Source of the DNA: Hyaloscypha bicolor E
Taxonomy: Eukaryota; Ascomycota; Leotiomycetes; Helotiales; Hyaloscyphaceae
Length of the DNA: 64,000 nucleotides
Direction of reading: 5' to 3'
Assembly: GCF_002865645.1 (NCBI RefSeq)
Contig: NW_020194589.1
Coordinates: forward strand, 2,331,750-2,395,749
This document shows positions 30,270-40,223 of the stretch, in pieces (within the stretch, counting starts at the first letter, position 1; every line of letters starts with the position of its first letter). Below the pieces are notes generated by a model that ran no database searches, was not told where the DNA came from, and saw nothing but the letters and a program-made list of their open reading frames with translations. The translations under genes were made by a program, and so were the position numbers.

Positions 30270-30767
30270 ATGACACAGTCGGACAAATTTGCATTGGGAA
30301 TTGGTCTCAGCGCAGGCATTTTTGTCCTCCTGCTTTCTGCCCTTCCAGTCCTTCTAGTGCGTAGAAAAGTAGGCACCGTCTTCAGTAGAGGCATCAAAAA
30401 GGCATGGATGAAGAGCACGGCTTTTATAACTGGACTTTCGACACCAATCGCCTTTGGAGTAGCGATTCTTATGTCCACTGGCGTGCTGACAGATGAAGGA
30501 TTTACTCTGAAATATCAGCCATTCTTTATTCCAAAAACGAATACGAGCACGCGAAGTCTTGATCAGTTGGTTGCACTAGCCGGCGGCGGTATTACGTTTC
30601 TCTTTAGTGTATTCGATGCAGTGACAGAGACCCGAAGGTCATTTTGCACTACGCAAGAGGAAATCCATGTCATAGCGAGCTTAGGGAGGCCAGGTTCTGG
30701 AGCAGTTCAGCTTTCTAATCCAAGTTCAGACCAGCGAATCATCGAACTACGCAGGAGATCGATCTAA
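30270..30767 (+). CDS. Membrane-protein ORF, possibly the distal exon of the split gene
   Basis: From the ATG at 30270 the frame encodes 165 aa (the frame is open to an ATG at 30231). It has three hydrophobic helices at about 8-30 (GIGLSAGIFVLLLSALPVLL), 50-70 (FITGLSTPIAFGVAILMSTG) and 106-124, then a polar tail. I recognise no family. It lies 150 bp downstream of the broken gene on the same strand, and the fragments upstream are also hydrophobic. It may therefore be the last exon(s) of the same gene, with an acceptor near 30,229 (TGTAG). As a stand-alone gene it is only weakly supported. Confidence 0.45.
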   Translation: MTQSDKFALGIGLSAGIFVLLLSALPVLLVRRKVGTVFSRGIKKAWMKSTAFITGLSTPIAFGVAILMSTGVLTDEGFTLKYQPFFIPKTNTSTRSLDQLVALAGGGITFLFSVFDAVTETRRSFCTTQEEIHVIASLGRPGSGAVQLSNPSSDQRIIELRRRSI

Positions 30768-32202
30768 ATAAGTCATTTTCTCCTAATCGCTGTCCCAATA
30801 TACCTTTAGAAGGCAGAACTTTGAGCATCTACGGGAAGGCAACACCTAGCTAATGCGACCCACACAGCTTGTACGGCAGTTGTCACGCTGTTCGTCGCTG
30901 GCTAATATAATGCTTCTATCGAAGGTGCGGTAGAGGGATATCAAAGGGCACTACTGTACCAGAAGAAATGGTTGCGGCGGAAAAGAAGTTGGGGGAGCTC
31001 AGCGAGGCTATGATTCGGGAAGCCAAGGTATAGATTGCAGGCGGCGAGAATTTTCTCAAGATCGGACTGGTGCGGGCTACCTCCGTCGGGGCATTGGCAA
31101 AAGTGCTAAAGTGCTCCCTCGTGGACGTCCATGCAGCCAGTTGCTCTATCTCGTTACTAGACGTTCTTGCAACTTTATAGAAGATGAACAATGTGTTGCT
31201 AGTCATACTGTCGGTCTCGAGCCTCTCCTTTATCGCCAACTCGTTTATATGCTCGACGCAGAACTTGTACCCGAGTCGAAGTGTCATTCCGTTGTAAAAC
31301 GAGGCCAGGCTCGGTGCAGACGTTGAACTTAAACATGCTGTCAGCCATCATTTGTAGCGATCGAAACCCTGAGAGTTGTGATGGGAAGAGAAGAAGGATA
31401 AGGAGATTAGAGAATGAATTGATCAGTTGGTTGAAGGATGGATGGGCGGATGGAATGGACGGATATAATGGCAATTGGTAAAGGAGTGAAGCTGCGTACG
31501 AATATAGTACATCTGGGAGCTATTCGAAGATCGCCAAAAGTTCGTCGCGACAGAGGTATCTCTTTACCAGGAGGAGAAAATGGCCGTGGCCGATTTTGGT
31601 GGTTGCGTATAGGGAAAAATTCGGCTAGACTGAGTTACTGGGTGGCATCAAAGCAGAGTGTTGTGCTTTTATTCGATATTAGAGGAGGGTATAGGTGCTT
31701 GAATTATGGGAGAACTCGATATACCTGATATTGTGAGACCATCCATCAAAGAGATTTTGGGTCTGCTTAGAATGACTCTACTACAGTGATCACTCATGGT
31801 CGTCCCTCAGGATGAATTGTTACTTATATACACTCATCGCCAAATTTTTGTGGAACATAGTACAAATATTTATGCGCGGCGTCAAGCTTATTTTGCATTT
31901 GCAGTCCATCTTATATCCAAGTTAAGTATTCCTTCTAGAACTCGAATACCTCTCGACATAAGAACACGCTATCGTTATCACGTGACACCCCCTTTAAGCG
32001 TCATATTTAAGCGGGGCCGGTTGATTGAAAGCTCAGCCTCTAAAACGCCACCGCTTTGCTGAGAGCTCGAACTAGAAACTCTGTCCATAACCAAGGATTA
32101 GAAATCCAACCCTTCCCACTACAAAAAGGCGAATTGCTCGCCCACCTTCAGAGTTAATTCCACACACTCTGAGCAGTCCGACCAAATACACTACTATTCA
32201 CA
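30768..32202. other. Intergenic, 1.4 kb, with the PDI promoter at its right end
   Basis: Short ORFs on both strands (longest about 123 codons, minus strand, 30916-31287) have no recognisable content and overlap each other. From about 31,790 the sequence looks like promoter DNA. CACGTG is at 31979-31984, and a CT/CA-rich leader runs to the ATG at 32203. Confidence 0.5.
31979..31984. promoter_or_regulatory. CACGTG box upstream of the PDI gene
   Basis: Exact palindromic E-box, followed by ACACC, 219 bp before the ATG. bZIP/bHLH factors, including the UPR regulator Hac1, recognise ACGTG cores. Its use here is speculative. Confidence 0.3.
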
Positions 32203-33388
32203 ATGGTTCTCATCAAGAGTCTTCTATTTGCTGGGCTGGCCACCTTATCCTTTGCCAAAGGGCCAGGCTCTCCCCCACCAACCTACGACAACTCCGCCGT
32301 CCTTGACCTTATCCCAGACAACTTTGACAAGATCGCGATCTCTGGCAAGCCTGCCCTTGTTGAGTTCTTTGCCCCGTGGTGCGGACACTGCAAGACACTT
32401 GCTCCTGTGTACGAGCAACTGGCACAAGACTTCGCCTTTGCCAAGGACAAGGTTGTTATTGCGAAGGTCGATGCCGATAGTGAGAAATCATTAGGAAAGC
32501 GATTTGGTGTTCAGGGCTTCCCTACAATCAAATACTTCGATGGAAAGAGCAACAAGCCCGAGGACTACAATGGCGGCAGAGACTTGGAGAGCTTGACGGA
32601 GTTCCTTACAAAGAAGACAGGCGTCAAGCCCAAGAAGGCGAAGGCTCCTGCTAGTGCGGTTGACATGTTGACCGACTCGTCATTCAAGACGGAAATTGGT
32701 AGTGATAAGGATGTTTTGGTTGCTTTCACAGCACCATGGTGTGGCCGTATGTCTACCACAATCCCCCATCACGAGCTGCGCTAACTTGTGTCTAGACTGC
32801 AAGAGCCTTGCACCAATCTGGGAGAAGGTTGCCCAGGACTTTGCCAACGAGCCTAACGTCGTTATTGCGAAGGTGGATGCCGAGGCAGAGAACTCGAAAG
32901 CCACAGCCAAAGACCAAGGCGTCTCCTCATACCCAACAATCAAGTTCTTCCCCAAGGGTTCCAAGGAGCCTGTGGAATTCAATGCTGGACGTACGGAGGT
33001 TGATATCGTGAAGTACGTCAATGAGAAGGCTGGAACACACCGTACCCCAGGTGGTGGGCTTGATGCTACTGCCGGTACTATTGAGGCTTTGGATACCCTT
33101 GTTCAGAAGTTCACTGGTGGCTCCAGCATTGCTGAGATCGCTGCTGAAGCTACCAAGGCTGCAAAGGACTTGAAGGAGGGTGCTCAGTACAAGTATGCTG
33201 ATTACTACGTCAAAGTCTTCGACAAAATGTCGAAGAGTGACGGATATGCCGCCAAGGAGCTGACTCGATTGGACAACATCCTCAAGAAGGGTGGTCTTGC
33301 TCCAGCGAAGCTTGATGAGTTCACCAGCAAGACCAACATCTTGAGGAAATTCGTCGAGAAGGTCACCGGAGGCAAGTCTGAGCTATAG
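32203..33388 (+). CDS. Protein disulfide isomerase, PDIA6/ERp38 (TigA) type, two exons
   Basis: ER oxidoreductase that forms and reshuffles disulfides. Exon 1 is 32203-32746; the intron is 32747-32795 (49 bp, GTATGT...CTAG); exon 2 is 32796-33388. The protein is 378 aa. Signal peptide at 1-19 (MVLIKSLLFAGLATLSFAK). The first thioredoxin domain has Cys60-Gly-His-Cys63 and the second Cys180-Gly-His-Cys183; the intron splits the His182 codon inside the second active site. An ERp29-like all-helical C-terminal domain follows (about 275-375), the layout of fungal ERp38/TigA. The C-terminus is KSEL rather than HDEL or KDEL. The gene is likely under unfolded-protein-response control like its relatives, but I see no certain UPRE. 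Confidence 0.95.
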
Positions 33389-33648
33389 ATATGTACTCGA
33401 TATGGGTCGTTGGTTGCACTTATTAGGAAAATTGAAACGGGACTTGGAGTTGGCTGCTATGACGTTTCTTTGCAATCTTATGTGTATTGTGCCTTAGTGT
33501 ATGATCTTGTAACCTCCAATAGTATCAGAGCAGATTCCGGGCCTAATTTATCCTTGAATCGATAAAGCCTGTGATGCCTTCAACCAACTCCCCAACGCCT
33601 ATAATCCCGAATTACCAACCTCTAGCTACTTTCCTGCCGCTTTGTAGG

Positions 33649-34024
33649 CTACTGCTTCGTAGGACTGCCTCTCCCATCCTTGCCTTCAGCACCGCTTTGT
33701 AATGTAGCCTCCAGATTATCCAGCCGTCTCGACATCTCGTCCACTGTATTGCATAAGTTAGCTTCCCCTTGGAGGAGAGATCCCGCGGTCAATCCAGTGC
33801 TTACTCTTCGCGAAGATCTCGCTCGACACACCCGCAAACTTATTTGACAGAGAGTTTAGTAGCTCATCGACGACAGCAGATAATTCAGCAGATGCGGAAG
33901 CATCCGTCGTTGTCTGCAACTTGTTGTTAGCGGGTCGTGGCTAAGAAAAGAGGCTTTGGAGCTCTACGGAGTTGACCGACTGGCGGTTGGCGTTTGGGGA
34001 ACTTGATTCTGGATTAGATGCCAT
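33649..34024 (-). CDS. HSBP1: Heat shock factor-binding protein 1 homologue, three exons
   Basis: Exons are 34024-33968, 33913-33805 and 33743-33649, giving 86 aa. Intron 1 (55 bp) uses donor GTAGAG and intron 2 (61 bp) GTAAGC. The core 'ELSAVVDELLNSLSNKFAGV' continues into 'SSEIFAKMDEMSRRLDNLEA'. This is the single heptad-repeat helix of the HSBP1 family, which forms a trimeric coiled coil and in animals dampens HSF1 trimers. The flanking N- and C-termini are polar. The exon 1 donor is the least certain; an alternative three codons earlier (GTCAAC) would also keep the frame. The gene is divergent from the DSC ligase gene with 280 bp between starts. Confidence 0.87.
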
Positions 34025-34304
34025 TATGGTGTGCGCAATCGCAATCCGAATCGCCAGAGTGGTCCCACCGTAGGCCTTTTGCTCTGTATATTGTAAATTG
34101 TTGATGTCGAGTCTCGAGGGAGGACAAGGCTCGACATAGCAAAAAATCGCGTGGCCGCATGCAGGGCTGAGTGAGGTGTGCGTGTGGATCTTCCAAGCCT
34201 TGCCAACGTCAATCACATCACGCGAACTCCCGTGAATCACCACCACTGCTGGACTTCATCATTCTTCCTACGATGAAGCTCCTACCCCTACTCGTGCACA
34301 CATA

Positions 34305-36842
34305 ATGCCACCGCAGCCAGTTCCTCAACAGGAATATGCGCGCGTTGTCCTAATCATTGTCCTTCTATTCTTCCTCTACGCCTCTCCGGACCAAGGGCCA
34401 CCTCCCGGCTTCCCTACAGCTCGCGATTACGCTGCGGAACGAATTGCTGTGTCACGACGTTCGCTCGACATTCTGAATATCACGAAATGGCAGGATTTCT
34501 CTCCGAAGGGGCCGGATAGCTCGAAGCATGAGGCACCGAGATATTTGAACTTGACCGGGTTTAGAGAGGACGATGATTATGCGTGGGAAAGGCTAGAGGC
34601 GTTCAAGAAGAGGAGTTCAGAGTACAGTGATGAAGCCAGAGGAAAGTGGCGGGCAGTTGATGGTGGTGAGAATGGGCTGATGCCGGATGTCTATGAGAAT
34701 GTGACCGGCATTGTGGCAGGGAGGTGGGTTCGGCATACAGCAGACATCAACGGCGAACCAAGGAAACGGGTCATGAACCTCACGGAAATCGCACCAGAGA
34801 CCGATTGGGCTTTTAGAGGAGAGGAGTACTGGATCAGGAACATCACTGGAAATGAAGGCAAGCTGATGCTGAAATTGGATGAGAAGCAGGCAGAGGAAAT
34901 AGGCTCTGTTGAAGACCTCCCGCTTTCACCTGTCAATGCAGTCAGATCAGCTGTCGCCACTATTACAATTCAAGACGAAACCAGTTATGGCGATGGATGG
35001 GAAATGAGGGTCCATGGACTTCACTGGCCAAAGCAGGGAGTGATGCTTTTCACAACAACGAGTGACAAATTCCATGGAATTTATGGATTGCCCCATCTAA
35101 CTCCTAGCCGGGAGCACTATCTTTCCAGTCAGAAACTCCTTAATAGGACACTGGAAAAGGCCATCGAAGGCATGGAAAATGCAATCTGGGCTGACCCAGG
35201 CAACCCTTTCACCTCAAGTCCGGACAATCAAGGAGATGCAACAATGCCGGTTCCGCATTGCGAGTTGGTGGTATATGTTCAAGTCTATCCACTGAAGGTC
35301 GACTTGGCTAGCGGTGCTGGACGTCTTGACCCGGCAAACATTGTTCACCAGATTGAGCAAGAGATTCGATTTCCAAACGGCGCTCCTATTCCCGATGCCC
35401 CTAAACTTCAAATGTCTACGGTCATGTTCTCCCCTGATTGTGGATTTGTGATCGAGTCGAAAGGACCTCCAGACTTTTCGCCCGGAGATGGGGAGCATCT
35501 CTTTGGAATGAAACAAGAGTTATTCTTACATGATATCCGGAGTTGGTTACATATATTTGCTCTTGTGATATTTGCACAGATTATGCTCCTGAAGATCCAG
35601 TCAAAAGAGGCTTCAACACCGTCCACAATTGGACGAGTCAGTCTATATACTGTGGCCATCATGCTCATGGCTGATGCCCTACTATTTTCGAGCCTGTCTC
35701 TTCTGAGTGCAACTGCTCCAAATCTCTTTCCTGCCGCGTTGTTGACATCCTTCACTGCGCTGATGTCCGTGGCTCTTGGCGTACGATTTGTGGGAGCAAT
35801 TTATCAGGTTCAAGAGCCGGAGCGGCGAGAGAGAATACGAACACACCAGCCTCCTACAGCCCCTCCAGCAAGGCCGAATGCCAATTCTACGCCAGCACCT
35901 ATTATCACAGCAGCTGGTGCCGATACATCCCCTCGTCCAACCAACATACCCATCATTATCCCTTCTGACCAAGACACTGATGCTGAGATCGCCGAAAACA
36001 CCACCACAGTCGTAGCACCATTACTCCCCACGACGAATACGCCTGCGACTACCACTCAAACCCCACCACGAAGCTCTTCCTCTTTCGGCGCTATCTATGT
36101 GAAATTCATCCTTGGCCTCACCCTCCTCCTCTTCATCTCCCTCTCCTCAACATCCTGGCCCATCCCCCTCCGCACTTTCTACGTAAACACGCTCTCCTTC
36201 ATCTACCTCTCTATCTGGCTCCCGCAAATCCGGCGGAACGTCATCCGCAACTGCCGCAAAGCCCTGCTCTGGAAATTCATCATCGGTCAATCGATTCTCC
36301 GCCTCTTACCCTTCGCCTACTTCTATCTAAAAGAAGGTAACATCTTGTTTGCAGAGACGGATTGGAAGGCGTTCTGCGTATTGGCTGGCTGGGTATGGGT
36401 GCAGATCTGGGTTCTCGTTGCGCAAGAGATTATGGGCCCGAGATGGGGACTACCCAAGAATTGGTATGAAGAAGGATGGGATTATCATCCCATTCTTCGG
36501 GAAGATAATGTTGAGGCTGGCGGGCTGCCTATCGGCCTTGTCCAAATCCCAGGTTCTCCAACTTTGGAGAGGACGAGAACGAGTGAGGAGCTGGGGAGGA
36601 AGAAGAGGGATGGTGGGGTTAGGAGTGTGGATTGTGCGATCTGTATGCAGGTGCTTGAGGTGCCTGTTGTTGGTGCAGGAGAGGATTCCAACGCGAATGC
36701 GGGAGGAGTGACGGGCATGTTGGCTAGGAGGCTGTATATGGTTACCCCTTGCAGGCACGTTTTTCATAGTGCTTGCCTTGAGGGGTGGATGAGGTTTCGG
36801 CTGCAGTGCCCGATTTGTAGGGAGAATTTGCCCCCATTATAA
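34305..36842 (+). CDS. dscA: Transmembrane RING E3 ubiquitin ligase, Dsc1/Tul1 type
   Basis: Intronless, 845 aa. Residues about 12-28 (YARVVLIIVLLFFLYASP) are a signal anchor. A long lumenal domain (about 30-410) follows with several NxT/S sites. A cluster of about seven hydrophobic helices runs from about 412 to 715, interrupted by a Pro/Thr-rich cytosolic loop (about 505-590). The C-terminus carries a RING-H2 domain beginning at Cys777 (CAICMQ...PCRHVFHSACLEGWM..RLQCPICR). This is the architecture of yeast Tul1 and fission yeast Dsc1, catalytic subunits of the Golgi/endosomal DSC ligase. That complex degrades membrane proteins and, in many fungi, activates SREBP under low oxygen. The spacing between the RING Cys pairs is widened by an acidic Gly/Asn loop. 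Confidence 0.93.
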   Translation: MPPQPVPQQEYARVVLIIVLLFFLYASPDQGPPPGFPTARDYAAERIAVSRRSLDILNITKWQDFSPKGPDSSKHEAPRYLNLTGFREDDDYAWERLEAFKKRSSEYSDEARGKWRAVDGGENGLMPDVYENVTGIVAGRWVRHTADINGEPRKRVMNLTEIAPETDWAFRGEEYWIRNITGNEGKLMLKLDEKQAEEIGSVEDLPLSPVNAVRSAVATITIQDETSYGDGWEMRVHGLHWPKQGVMLFTTTSDKFHGIYGLPHLTPSREHYLSSQKLLNRTLEKAIEGMENAIWADPGNPFTSSPDNQGDATMPVPHCELVVYVQVYPLKVDLASGAGRLDPANIVHQIEQEIRFPNGAPIPDAPKLQMSTVMFSPDCGFVIESKGPPDFSPGDGEHLFGMKQELFLHDIRSWLHIFALVIFAQIMLLKIQSKEASTPSTIGRVSLYTVAIMLMADALLFSSLSLLSATAPNLFPAALLTSFTALMSVALGVRFVGAIYQVQEPERRERIRTHQPPTAPPARPNANSTPAPIITAAGADTSPRPTNIPIIIPSDQDTDAEIAENTTTVVAPLLPTTNTPATTTQTPPRSSSSFGAIYVKFILGLTLLLFISLSSTSWPIPLRTFYVNTLSFIYLSIWLPQIRRNVIRNCRKALLWKFIIGQSILRLLPFAYFYLKEGNILFAETDWKAFCVLAGWVWVQIWVLVAQEIMGPRWGLPKNWYEEGWDYHPILREDNVEAGGLPIGLVQIPGSPTLERTRTSEELGRKKRDGGVRSVDCAICMQVLEVPVVGAGEDSNANAGGVTGMLARRLYMVTPCRHVFHSACLEGWMRFRLQCPICRENLPPL

Positions 36843-37102
36843 GAGTGCATTAAAATTGCATCAGCTGGAGTTCCGGGCACAAGTTTTTGGACAATGAAAA
36901 AAGGGTTCATAAATGTTCCATGGGCCTGAAGGACATTGAAAGAGAGAACGGCTGAGTGAATCTTTGCTATGCTAACCAATGATGCTAAGCTTTTTGGGAA
37001 TCATTGCCCCTGATATCAAACTCCGGCCCATATGCAAAGCAATCATCAGAAATGGATCACAACCTCTGACACCAAAAACCTGCCCATAACCATATGCAAT
37101 CG

Positions 37103-40100
37103 TCAGATCCGGACCGCATACCTCTCCTCGTCCAGCAATGTTTTCTCGTGCCAGCTCTCCAGCAACCACTTCAATCCGACAATTCTCGGCACAACTCCAT
37201 TTCTTTGTGACATCTTCTCCCTCAAAGACCGCACCACTTCTGGATTTTGACTAACGATCACATAATGAGTGATATCTTCATCCTTGTCATCTTCAACAAT
37301 TCTGCCTCCAGAAAACGAGAACTGGCTCTTCGCAATCAGGAGATCAACGTTCGGTCCACAGTCCTCCAATTCATCTTCCGACACAAAACGAACAACACAT
37401 CTCCTGAACATCGATCCAGGTACCTCGCCAAGACCTTTTCCGCGCTCGTCAAGCTCGGTAAGAAACTTGTTGGAATTGAACGCCGAGTTCTTTGGGTGTA
37501 TCATATCGTCCATGATCTTCTTGAGATCCTCGACCGAGACATCTCGAGCATAACTGTCTCCATACTCATCCACATTCCCTTCAATCTGCTCGCGCATCAG
37601 ATCCAGCATATGATACATGTGCTTTGGCTCCCACGGAACCAAGAGCCGCTGTCGCTGTGGACCATCAATCTCGGCTTGCCTCAGAGCATCAAGAACCCAG
37701 CATGGCTTGACAATGTTCGTTTGTCCGCTTTTGATCAAACTCGCGACCTTGACCACCTTCTTGTCTCCAATGCAAATCATGTCTTCTTTGGCGGTGGGGC
37801 TTTGGGAGATCGCACCTCCGTTGCTCTTAATGATCTGCTCTATCTCCGCTTTAGACTTCTTTTGAGGAAAAAGCATCTCACTCAGAACGCAGAAATTCAG
37901 GCCCTCAAAGACCGCAGTTTTCGGACCGGCGTATGGGGTCTTGACTTTAGTATCATTACCAGCGATGACCACTTCTTTCTTCAGTTTCTTTGTACTTTTC
38001 CTGCGTGTGTCGACCTCGAATTTCTTCTCCTTTGATTCTGCCTCGACACGAAGTTTGAGCTGAATGAATTCATCAACGGAAAGTGCAGTGTCCCAAGCTT
38101 TGTCGTCTCGCAGCTTCTTGAACCGAGGGAAACGTAAGGTGTATTGGAAACCGAACTGATCAGAACCTCCGACTGATGCGGCCTTGACTTCTAGGACGAC
38201 CGAATCGCTTGGTTTGATCCATACATCTGGCCGTTCATATTGCTTATCACCGCCGCCAAGCGTGATGAGTTCTGTAGGCGGATGAGCTCGATCCCACTTG
38301 GTCCACTTCCCACTTGTCTTCTCATCGATACTGCGGTAATCCTGGGCTCTGAAACCTCCACCAACCTTGAAAAATGAAATGCATTTCATCGGATTTGCAC
38401 CTATTCCATCGTTAGCTGGAACCCGCATATCCGAAGAAGCACATACCCTTCTGAATGTCATTCTGGCCTACCCGAAGTCCGCACAAGAACGACGACAAAC
38501 GTCCACCTTTATGACCGGAGCCGTAATAGCCACCAATGATAACGCAATCTAGCGATTCTCCGAATTCTGTCATATACTCAGGCTTGACCTTCATCCAGTC
38601 ATCATTTCGAGAGTTCAATCGATAGATTGATCTTGGATTCTTCAACACAAGCCCTTCAGAGGCTTCGGCTACTACTTTGCGTAAGGCGGCCTCAACTTGT
38701 GATGCCTGATGAGCTTCTTGGTATTGATGAATTTCAAGCCGACGATGGACGTTCCTGATTGAGCCCTCTAACGCAATTCGTCTCTCCTCCAACTTATATT
38801 GCGTAAGGACTTTGTCATTCAGATACAGGCAGTCGAAAACCCGGAACAAAGGTCGATGGCCGGTACCATTGAAAGGATCTCTCTGCTCAGATAGTGCTGC
38901 AGTCTTCAATGTGCCAAACCCTACCATCACATCCAGCTCTGGATCCCAGGTGATCATTTCGCCGTCCAAGATAACATTATTCACTCGATCCTCAAAGGCG
39001 TCCTTGAGGTGTCGAGTGAGTGCGGAGCGTTCATCTTCGAAGCTGTTGCCATATAGGTATGTGTAGTCTTTTCCCTTTCGCGACCAGAATGAAAATCGAA
39101 ACCCTCCTTTACTGTTGGGGTCCTTCGTCATGTGCATTTGCATTCTTTCACCATCCAACTTTTCTTCGATCCAGAAGTTGGGCTCGCTTGGTGTACAGCC
39201 CATTTTCGCGATCATCGTCTCAAACGAATGCATCTGGAACTGTGCGAGTTGTGGCTGAAAGCATTCCATAAGAGTAATTCCAGTCTTCTCTTCATTGAGG
39301 ACCACCGAGGGGTCTTTCAGTTCCCAACAGACGCGTCGGAGACTGGATGTTACGTTGAAGAGGGCTTCTCCATTGGGGTGCCACAGCTGAGACTCTAGTT
39401 AGCGATAGCTCAAGAGCTGGAAGGCTTCTCACGTCAAATAGTGTTTTCTCCGAGGCTCCTATCTTCATCTGCCGTAGAATGATACGTATGAGCCACATTA
39501 GCTCCTCCGCATTCATCCTATTGTAAAAAATTTGAAAAAGAGCCAATTGGTCTTCTTCCTTAGAAACCACGGAGAGACGGTCCAGCAATTCGTTGACCTC
39601 CGCAATTCTCATATCACCAACCGTTGATCGCATAGCTCTCTTGGACAATACTTCATAGCATCTACCTGCGAAATCTCCCGCCATTCGGCTTGACGTCGTC
39701 TGACCTGGTAACTTCCAGTTGAGGAGGTTGAAGCCATCCTCTGAATTTGGATTGATCTTCAACAATTTGACAAGCAATTTGCCGATGGCTTTCTCTTTCA
39801 GACCATACATGGCTCTGTCACGGTCCTTCTCGGGTAATATCAGGCGGAGAGCGGGGTAGATGTCATTGCCGACGTCTCTTCGCCACCTGGAGATAAATCG
39901 CGAGATGATATTGCGACGTATCTCGTGCGGAGGCTGATTACTTGGTCCATGGGGACCTTGCTTTGCCCGCGCCACAGTCGGACCTGTGGGACGTTTCTTG
40001 TTGTCGTTGAGGGGGTTGAACAGCGAGGTAAAGAGTTCATGGAAAGGAAGGGTCTTCGAATGATTCTGTGGGCGAAGCAGATTCCTTGGTGGTCAGTATG

Positions 40101-40223
40101 GAAACAGCAAAGGATGCGTTCTACTTACAGGTCATCGGCATCATTGCTCGCTCTCAGGTGGGCATACTGACGTTCGTCGTCCTCGATAGCCTCAGCATCA
40201 GGCTCCCTCTGACTCGAAGCCAT
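37103..40223 (-). CDS. LIG4: DNA ligase IV, four exons
   Basis: ATP-dependent ligase that seals breaks in non-homologous end joining with XRCC4/Lif1. Exons are 40223-40129, 40084-39433, 39386-38447 and 38400-37103. Introns are only 44, 46 and 46 bp, and all phases join to give 994 aa. The N-terminal DNA-binding domain begins at 'RPQNHSKTLPFHELFTSLFNPL'. The AMP-binding lysine is Lys325 in KLDGER (motif I). Other nucleotidyltransferase motifs include FSFWSRKGKDYTY, LDGEMITWD and EGLVLKNP. After the OB domain come two C-terminal BRCT domains (from about 660 and from about 870), with the linker where Lif1/XRCC4 would bind. The tiny first intron is supported because only that acceptor restores the conserved RPxNHSKTLPF. 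Confidence 0.97.

Noticed and set aside
32203..33388. Two separate thioredoxin-like genes instead of one PDI
   Set aside because: The GTATGT...CTAG intron joins the halves exactly in phase through the CGHC codons, so one gene is far more likely.
37247..38035. 262-codon plus-strand ORF
   Set aside because: It lies entirely antisense to LIG4 exon 4, whose BRCT region is clearly conserved, so it is a shadow frame.
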